64,000 bases of DNA. Source: Panagrolaimus kolymaensis (taxonomy: Eukaryota; Nematoda; Chromadorea; Rhabditida; Panagrolaimidae). A program made the translations under genes and the position numbers. Location of the stretch: NCBI GenBank assembly GCA_028622995.1, contig JAJQJQ010000032.1, positions 1,860,001 to 1,924,000 of the forward strand. The letters run 5' to 3'. The notes under the pieces are model-generated. The model ran no database searches. It was not told the origin of the DNA and saw only the letters and a program-made list of their open reading frames with translations. This document shows, in pieces, positions 57,201 through 64,000 of this stretch (the first letter of the stretch is position 1; every line of letters begins with the position of its first letter).

Positions 57201-60059
57201 AAAATACAAAATCTTTACCAAAAACGTAGAAAAACTCATTTAATGATTTTACAAATCGATAAAACTTCATGTTGTTATGCTTTTCGATTTTTCCCACATT
57301 TTTGAAGTCTAATAATAATAAATAATGCTCAAAAAATTCAAAATTCCAAAAATGAGGTATTTTATTTTAAACTAGTCATTTCTAGACCTAATTTGGGTCG
57401 TAGAAACCGAATTTGATAACAGTTTCTATGGTTGACAAGGTTAAAATTGAGTTATAGCATAGTAAAAAATTTGCATATTTCAAAAATTCATAACTCATTA
57501 ACTTGCTTATGAAATATTTTTTCTGATGTCAAATTCGGTTTTTACGGCCCAAATTAGGTCTAGAAATGACTAGTTTAAAATAAAATACCTCATTTTGAGA
57601 ATTTTGGATTTTTTGACCATTATTAATTACTATTAAACTTCAAAAATGTGGGAAAAATCGAAAAGCATAACAACATGAAGTTTTATCGATTTGTAAAATC
57701 ATTAAATGAGTTTTTCTACGTTTTTGGTAAAGATTTTGTATTTTTTACATGTGTTTATGATATACATGTCTAATGACCCCATATTGGTGAAACATGTTCA
57801 TTGAGTCATGGTATTTTGGGGGGACTAGTTTTTTTTTTTACATTTTCCATTTTCTAGGGTGAAATTTCATGGAGAATCCGAATATGAAATAAAAAGTGCG
57901 GGCACGGGCCATAGATTTTGAGTTATGCCAAGCGAAAGGTCAAATTTTACTTAAAAATGGTCATTTGACCCATTTTTTGCTATACTTGTATTTTTGCTAT
58001 CAATCACAAAAATAATCAGCGTAATTTTTGCTATTTTTTGGTCTAGACACTTTTTTAAAAAAGCGTCTAAAAAAAAAGTTGAGTTTTCTGGTCGAGACCT
58101 CTGGATCTCGTGTTTTCGCTTTGAAACCAATTAAACTAGCTACAGATTCGTGATCAGGGACCTAGAAAACCCCTGGGTAGTCAAATATAATACCAAAAAA
58201 TGGAAATCGACTTTTTCGAAATGTTCCATCAATGGTCGAATCTTAGAAAAAACGACTTATATGCAACGTTATTGGATTCCTCGCCTTTCATCAGAAAATG
58301 ATAATACTTTTTGTTTCTTTGATTTAGGAAGAACTAAAAATACTAATCCTGTGGAAAGTTATAACAGTTGGCTTCAACGTATTCTTTCTGTAAAACCAAA
58401 GTACAAAATATTTTTGCAAGAGCAGCAGTTACATTTTTCAAAGACTGAATCAAGGTTACAGCAACTTGATTTATTAAATGCGAAACCAAAGCGACGCAAT
58501 AAAGATTACGTTGAACTTCAAGCACAAATTGAAAAATATGAAGCTCGTTATAAAGAAGCAATGCAAACTGCATTAGAAACGGTAAATATACATATATCGT
58601 CAAAAGCATTAATTATTATAAAAAATTTCTTTTTTAGAATGCAACTAAAGAAGAATTATTAAAAATTATGGTAATTCATTGCTGTATTATTTCGTATTTG
58701 TTGCATGATATAAGAAATAAAAGCTGTAATACCGTGAAATCAGCCAAAAAAGAAGAAATTAGAAAACAATATGAATACTTTGGGCTTGAAGAATCAATGG
58801 TTGAAGAAAAGGAAGAAGATTTTAATGCAACAATAAAGTATTACCATATTATTGAAAAGGCGGAAAAGATGACACTTGATGAATGTGGTAATCTTATTAA
58901 TGAGCGAATGCAAGAAGTTGTTGCAGAGCAAAAAGGAATTGAAGTTCCACAACAAAATCAAATTGAAATTGAAACCGAAAGTAAAGCTCCACCGAAGGCT
59001 CCAGTAAAAGTAGCTAAACCTCAGATCAAAAAGGAAAAACAAAATGCAACCAAAAAACCCAAAGCTCAACCTAAAATTGTTACAAAGTCTTTACCCGCTA
59101 TCAAAGACCAAACCAAAAAGGTTTTTCCACATAATATTTCAATAGCGCCTCTTAGAGTAATAATGCCGGTTATTAGAAAAATTAGTGCTTTACCAAAAAT
59201 CGTTATCCCAAAGATAAAGGCAAAATTTGCTACTCCAGTTAAGCCAAATGTTGAAATTGTTGATGATAAAGAAAATCCGCAAATTAATGAAAGCTGCGAG
59301 ATTATAAATGACCAAAAAGGATTTTATATTCCTGATGAAACGGAAGAAATCATTGAAATCCCAGATGACCCAGAGTATTTTTATGAACGTCCTCCAGATG
59401 CATTCTTCCAAAGTGTTTGTGACGCATTGAAACTCCCAATCAAAGAAACTTTAAAATCTCCGTTACGACAAATGCCCATTGTTCAAAATATTTTAAAACC
59501 AAAAAGGTATTATAATCCGAAAGGAGATGGTAACTGCGGATATCGGGCACTGTCGTATTTGCTTTTTGGAACTGAAAAATTTCATTGGCTGTTGCGAAGA
59601 GTATTAACACAATGGAGAGCCGAGCAAGAAGATGAATGGAGTAAAAAGCAAGAATTAGAACATGGATTTGCAAGAAAAACATATGGAGGATATGAAAATT
59701 GGCAGATCATTAAAAATGAAACAAAGCCAAGAAGTACCATTACTGAGAGACACCTTTGGTTCAACGATCAGGATATGCTTGCTTTTGCCCGAATGTTTAA
59801 TGCCAACATCTTATGTTATTTCCAAAGCTTTAACTCACATCCAGGATGGCAATGCTATTCTTCTTCAAATCGCGGCCAACGCGGCCAAAGATTTTCGCAA
59901 AATTCAAAATATCCAACATTATGCATTTCTCATGGTGGAGCACATTATAAATCCGTCACAGGTCTTTCCAGCAAGTCATAAATATACCATACAAACAAAG
60001 TTCATTTTAATCCGGTAATTGAAGTTCTACCTTTACCAGGATATGAAACCCATTTGTAA
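54228..60059 (+). CDS. MULE transposase fused to OTU protease, interrupted
   Basis: Exons 54228-54282, 54328-54426, 54473-54547, 54597-55042, 55089-56690 plus 58246-58581, 58638-59961 and 60001-60059; predicted 1331 aa once the palindrome at 56691-58245 is ignored. After a Lys/Glu-rich start: a FLYWCH-like zinc finger (YYQCTLCPSANKAKG...HPQGC), the MULE core with KVLAVDGTYSTSPAGFSQTL, FERIHCDYEAAAMSGAAELG and GCLFHYDQALLRYAKHVGL, and NTNPVESYNSWLQRIL after the insert. A Lys/Pro-rich linker leads to OTU motifs YYNPKGDGNCGYRALSYLLF (Asp and Cys) and ISHGGAHYKSV (His). Intron 3 would use a GC donor. OTU proteases remove ubiquitin. As it stands the reading stops at 56693. Confidence 0.8.
56691..58245. 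mobile_element. Palindromic foldback element nested in transposase gene
   Basis: Ends TAAGATTCGACC and GGTCGAATCTTA, unequal spacers of 15 and 6 nt, then near-perfect arms starting GGAACATTTCGAAAAAGTCG. The centre shares with 49376-50934 the blocks GTCGTAGAAACCGAATTTGA and CATATTTCAAAAATTCATAA, so both belong to one family of almost equal length (1555 and 1559 bp). Deleting exactly this interval keeps the transposase frame (FL-EK). Beyond a possible TA, a target duplication is not clear. Confidence 0.85.
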
Positions 60060-60563
60060 ATTGTTTTGTTTTTTATTTTAATAAATATGCATTATAATGA
60101 TTCATGAGTCAAGAACAAATTTTATAACTATGAAAAAGTGAATGTTTGAGCATTATTCAAATACTAAAAGCTAACCTAAATTATATTTCCTCTTCTTTTT
60201 TAATTTTCCAAAAAGTTAAACAACTTTATTTGACCTTTATCCAATTAGCCGGAGAGGTGTTAATGCTAGCTCTCCGAGACGATCAAGCTCCCAGGGTCTT
60301 TACATTTACTAAATGCTTTTGATGGTTGTAAAAAGTTAAAAAAGTTCAATCTTTTGCTTTTTCGCAACCGAAACGTCGTCAACAATTATTCAACTATTGC
60401 TAATACCAAATTGAACGAGAATTGAAGAAATTTTTTCAAAAAAGAAGCTTACTCCAGCTACATCTATCGTGTTCTCAAGCAAGTTCATCCTGATATTTGA
60501 GTCACCAGAAAGGAAACTTACTCCAGCTACATCTATCGTGTTCTCAAGCGGGTTCATATCAAA
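60060..60563. other. Spacer before innexin gene with 41 bp repeat
   Basis: No gene seen on the plus strand. A 41 bp unit (CTTACTCCAGCTACATCTAT...) is present at 60448-60488 and 60517-60557 with two differences, ending 6 bp before the innexin ATG. Confidence 0.6.
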
Positions 60564-61968
60564 ATGCTCACCTTGACTCAAATTGGAATTTTATCAAAGC
60601 TTTATCAACGTGGTCTTTATGATTACAATGACAGATTAATATATTGTGCAACATCCATCATTTTTCTTCTGGCAATGGTAACAGTTTCATCTAAACAGTA
60701 AGTTCATTAAAGAGTTTTATCATTTAAAAAAATCTTTTTTTAGATACATTGGATCACCCATTTCATGTTATATTCCCCCTGAACTCGATGCGGGACTTGA
60801 TAAATATGCCGAAGTAAGTCTTTTTTGATAATCTTTATTTTTACATTTCAATAAAATTTGTTTTTCAGGCAAAATGTTTAGCCCAAAAAACTTATTACAT
60901 CCCAATCCAAGATCAAATTCCCGAAGAACAAGGTGAAAGAAAAATTTTGGAATTTGGCTATTATCAATGGGTTCCAGTAGTATTGGTTCTTCAAGCTTTC
61001 ATGTTTTATCTTCCCAACTGGATTTGGAAAATGGTTTATAGAAATCTCAACTTTGATGCTGACAAAATCATTTCCAATTCAGAGGAATACATGAATCTTG
61101 AAAGCCATAACGAAAAGAACCTCCGATTGATCAAAATTGCAGAAGAAATTCGTGAGTAAATTTTCTGCTATGAATTCTAACTTCTTATCAAGTTACTTTT
61201 CATTAATAACATTTTGTAATATGAGAGATGTGTAACCTTACAAAATTTATTATTCCAGGAAAGATTGAAAAGTTCTCAATTTCTATTTATTATATCTCAA
61301 TCAAGCTTTTTTATCTTTCAATCATCATCATCCAACTTATCTTTATGAATCAATTCCTCGGATTCAATTTTATCATGTGGGGATTTCAAATTATTTATCG
61401 AATCTGCACTGCCCATTCGAATCAATGGTTTGAATCTCGAATATTTCCAACTGAAACTTTATGCGACATTGAAATTCGTCGATTAGCAAACTATGAAACA
61501 TACACACTACAATGTGTCATGTCAATCAATTCTATCAACGAGAAAGTTTATCTTTTCCTCTGGTAAAACATTGATTCTCGTTTACTAATCTTAATTTTGT
61601 TTTATATTCTTAGGACATGGCTTATGTTTATTATTATCTCAACTTTTATCAACCTCATTTACTGCATACGAATTTTCTTCTCTGAAAATTTACGAAATAT
61701 CAAAATGAAAAAAATGATTCAATCAAAGCTAAGCCATGACCACACTGATGAAACTATCAACGATTTTTTCAAACAAAGTTTCAATTCAGGTTCGATTAGC
61801 ATTTGCTTTTTATTTTTACCTGTAAAATTTTTTTAAGATCATTATGTCATGATACGTTTCATCAGTGTTGGTGTCAATAAAGAAACGGCTGCTCAAATAA
61901 TTTTTTTCCTATATGAAAATTTTTATGTCAGAACTGTAGTTTTGAGAAGAGAGGAAGAAGAAGCATAA
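60564..61968 (+). CDS. Innexin, 365 aa (in transposon)
   Basis: Six exons, 60564-60697, 60744-60813, 60869-61151, 61259-61562, 61614-61789 and 61838-61968, all in phase. Innexin hallmarks in order: YDYNDRLIYCATSIIFLLAM (TM1), YIGSPISCYIPPE (loop 1), FGYYQWVPVVLVLQAFMFYL (the YYQW signature and TM2), QWFESRIFPTETLCDIEIRR and TLQCVMSINSINEKVYLFLW (loop 2 Cys and TM4), then HYVMIRFISVGVNKETAAQI at the C-terminus, where the usual Asp-Gly motif is lost. It appears functional in form: no stop or frameshift. Co-directional with the transposase gene, 500 bp after it. Confidence 0.9.
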
Positions 61969-62546
61969 TTATGAATTCTCAAGTATGGCCAAACAATCAG
62001 AAAAGATTATCAAGGATAACAAGCTTGATCATATTGTTACTGTTCTTCATTCAATTTATTATTATCTTCGACGTTCCATGCTTCAATAATCTTCGTGAAT
62101 TCAACTTCCTATTTATTTTTTAACATCGCTTTGATGTAATTTCTTTTGTTGTTTTTATTATTGTTTGTTTATAAAGATTCTCCTTTTCAAATATCTCGAA
62201 GGTTTTGAAAAAAGTTGGTGATAAGCAAAATTAGGAGAAAAATATAAAGTGACGAGTTAAAGATCCATTGAAAAACAGTTTGTGGAAGGAAGAGGATGTT
62301 TCTAATCTTCTATTGTTTTACTTACAAAAAACTCTTTTTTAACTGTAACTTCATAATTTGCGAACAATTACTTACAAACAAACATAATTTTAAACAATTG
62401 CCAAACATTAAAAATATGGTAATATTTAAAGATAAAAAATTAAAAGTTTTACAGTCATTGATAAATCAAAAAATCAAATTACCTTTAAAATAATTCACTC
62501 GATTGTTTGAAATTTCTAAACAATTCACTCGTTCGGCTTTAAACGA
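61969..62546. other. Transposon interior, no gene seen
   Basis: 3' region of the innexin and subterminal sequence of the transposon; includes further ATTCACTCG-type words (62495-62530) like those in the inverted repeats. Confidence 0.5.
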
Positions 62547-62622
62547 CATTTCGCCAATCGAGTGAAATTTTCACTCGATTATAGTAAGTGCTCTTTCAAA
62601 TTATAGCAAGTGATGTTTACCC
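62547..62622 (-). repeat. Right TIR of 10 kb transposon
   Basis: Complement of the left end: CATTTCGCCAAT, the palindrome CGAGTGAAATTTTCACTCG, ATTATAGTAAGTGCT and ATTATAGCAAGTGA, up to the duplication at 62623. Confidence 0.85.
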
Positions 62623-62860
62623 AAATTTCCATCCAAAAAAGTGTATAATAAATAAAATAAATTATTGTAACAAAAGAAGCTAAGCTTGAAGCCAAAAAAA
62701 ATACATACAAACTCGGCGAAAATTCGAGCATAAAATTTTTCGTGTTAAAATAAATAAATAATTTCATAAAAATATATAGATTCACAATTTCGCAAGAAGT
62801 TGCCCCAATGATTTCTAATAAAATAATCCATTCAAAGACATTCAAGGCTCGAGCTTGCAT
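62623..62860 (-). pseudogene. Chemoreceptor 5' half, split by 10 kb transposon
   Basis: ATG at 62860. MQARALNVFEWIILLEIIGA (TM1), FSPSLYVFFLASSLASFVTI (TM2) and YFIYYTLFWMEIW aligns with the start of the receptor at 36075-37073. Reading breaks at the duplication AAATTTCC (62623-62630), where the transposon begins; the rest of the gene is at 52239-52503. Confidence 0.8.
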
Positions 62861-63585
62861 GGTTGATCCTAAAAAAATGTAGCTAAAGAAAATAAAATAA
62901 ACACAAATAAATTAATTATTCCTAGAAGAAAAAATTTAATTAGAAGATTTCAGAATATTTGCGTAATTTTTATTTAATTTATAAAACAAAATTAATGAGA
63001 AATTGATGTCATCAAAAATATTTTTTAGAGTTTCTTTTTCTTTCAATACAACCTAACTTTTTTTTCATGCGAATTAAAAGACTATAAAATAATTCATAAA
63101 TTTTTTAAAATTGTAGGTACATGTACACTTTTATGGGAAAAAATAACCTCTCATTTACGCTTCATAAAGTATAGTTTTATAGCGTCTTTGAAATGACAGT
63201 TTTAACAGGTGTAAAAATATTATTCGCTTTTTTAATTATGATGTTACCAATATGTAATAAAAAAAGAAGGAATAAGGATTTTTCAAGCAAATAAATTTGC
63301 TCAGAATTATTAATTATTGGTTGGATTTGCGGAAGCAGCTATTTTTAACCTTTAGGCTTTTTTTGCATTTTTTTAGTTTTCTAAAAACTTTACTTTATTG
63401 GGATGTAATTGCATGCTACATAAATTTAAATAATTCTGTTTTTTAGTTTTAGAATTATTTCACAAAAATTTTTTTCTTTTTTAATTCAAAAAGTTTTATT
63501 AAAAAATTTGTTAGTTTGTTAAAATGCATATCAACTTTTTACATACATACATACAAATAAACATAGCTCAGAAAAAATGGTAAAT
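62861..63585. other. Intergenic, AT-rich
   Basis: No gene recognised. A short (ACAT)n run lies at about 63541-63556. Confidence 0.4.
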
Positions 63586-63965
63586 TTAATTGTTATTGAT
63601 AGCTGTTCCAGCTGCGGCAGCAGCTCCACCAGCAATAGCACCTTGGATTGCGCCTTTAATAATTTTCCTCATTTTTGATTGATGTGTTGGACCGACAGCA
63701 CCGCCATTATCTTCATCACCAATAACTCCAGTATTATCACCTGCAACGGATTGGTCCTGAGGATATCCTTGTCCTTGTCCTTGCCCATCGCTATTTCCAC
63801 TATTTCCGTTATTTCCAAGAAGGGCATTAGCAATACCAGATTGAACTGCACCCGAAAGAGCATTGGAAGCCATTTCGCCAAGAGACATATCATCTTGAGT
63901 TTTTACATCTGTTTTAGCAATTGGTTCTTCACCTGCATTATCAACTATTGGTGCAGCATTGTTAC
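63586..63965 (-). CDS. Gly/Ala/Asn-rich protein, C-terminal exon only
   Basis: Last exon after acceptor TTTTTTAG at 63966-63973, entering in phase 1. Reads MASNALSGAVQSGIANALLG, low-complexity NNGNSGNSDGQGQGQG, then KMRKIIKGAIQGAIAGGAAA and a stop. It has an acidic, polar middle and an Ala/Gly-rich end without a membrane helix. Earlier exons lie beyond the window. This resembles secreted low-complexity nematode proteins, but no family is recognised. Confidence 0.5.
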
Positions 63966-64000
63966 CTAAAAAAGAGTTAATGATAGCTTTTTTTATTTCG

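Larger units (their letters stand above)
52504..62622. mobile_element. 10.1 kb Mutator-like transposon with innexin genes
   Basis: Bounded by 76 bp inverted repeats and a perfect 8 bp duplication AAATTTCC (52496-52503 and 62623-62630) inside a chemoreceptor exon. Taking out the element and one copy joins the receptor halves in frame as FWMEIYILFNAYLW, closely matching the receptor at 36075-37073. Contents: innexin gene (minus, 52797-53861), MULE transposase-OTU gene (plus, 54228-60059) and innexin gene (plus, 60564-61968). The length of the duplication and the transposase both fit the Mutator superfamily. The transposase gene holds a nested palindrome, so this copy is probably no longer autonomous. 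Confidence 0.85.

Noticed and set aside
56691..58245. The nested palindrome as an intron with GT..AG ends
   Set aside because: The GTAAG donor leaves phase 2 and the TTAG acceptor needs phase 1, so splicing would shift the transposase frame.
58671..58742. Extra intron after 58670 in the transposase-OTU gene
   Set aside because: GTAATT could be a donor, but the nearest acceptor breaks phase and the frame is open straight through.

Overview
The window looks like AT-rich nuclear DNA of a free-living or clade IV-type nematode (a Panagrolaimus-like worm is my guess, not shown). The basis is a run of fast-evolving seven-transmembrane chemoreceptor genes, a DUF229 gene, innexins, F-box-like and Skp1-like genes, and introns that are mostly 45-90 nt with GT..AG ends. 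I rebuilt gene structures by hand from open frames, splice signals and codon phase. Most multi-exon models below join in phase across every intron, which is the main evidence that they are real. No rRNA, tRNA or CRISPR was recognised.

Layout. 0-13 kb: receptor, DUF229 gene, receptor with one frameshift, tripeptidyl-peptidase II fragment, two Skp1-like genes and a 4-TM protein. 13.7-24 kb: TSP1-like secreted protein, a receptor with a duplicated Cys-rich ectodomain, a foldback element, an F-box-like gene, another receptor and a pair of 92-residue GPI-anchor-like proteins. 24.3-37 kb: a 14-exon CUB protein, then five receptors. 37.7-41.5 kb: a glutathione S-transferase gene split by a 2.8 kb long-TIR element that carries its own gene. 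42-49 kb: a miniature LTR retrotransposon, a beta/gamma-crystallin-like secreted protein, a receptor pseudogene and an arrestin-domain gene. 48.9-51.8 kb: a torsin-activator-like gene split by a 1.56 kb palindrome.

52.5-62.6 kb is the most striking part. A 10.1 kb block has 76 bp terminal inverted repeats and a perfect 8 bp target duplication (AAATTTCC), and sits inside a chemoreceptor exon. Removing the block plus one duplication copy restores the receptor frame across the join. The block holds a Mutator-like (MULE) transposase fused to an OTU cysteine-protease domain, and two spliced innexin (gap-junction) genes. The transposase gene is itself interrupted by a second palindrome from the family that hit the torsin-activator-like gene.

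At least seven mobile elements of four or more kinds lie in 64 kb, and three of them break otherwise recognisable genes. Exact target duplications of 4, 4, 8, 8 and 5 bp support separate insertion events. Chemoreceptors are the commonest gene type (eleven loci). Several are damaged by single-base homopolymer shifts, which could be real decay or assembly error.
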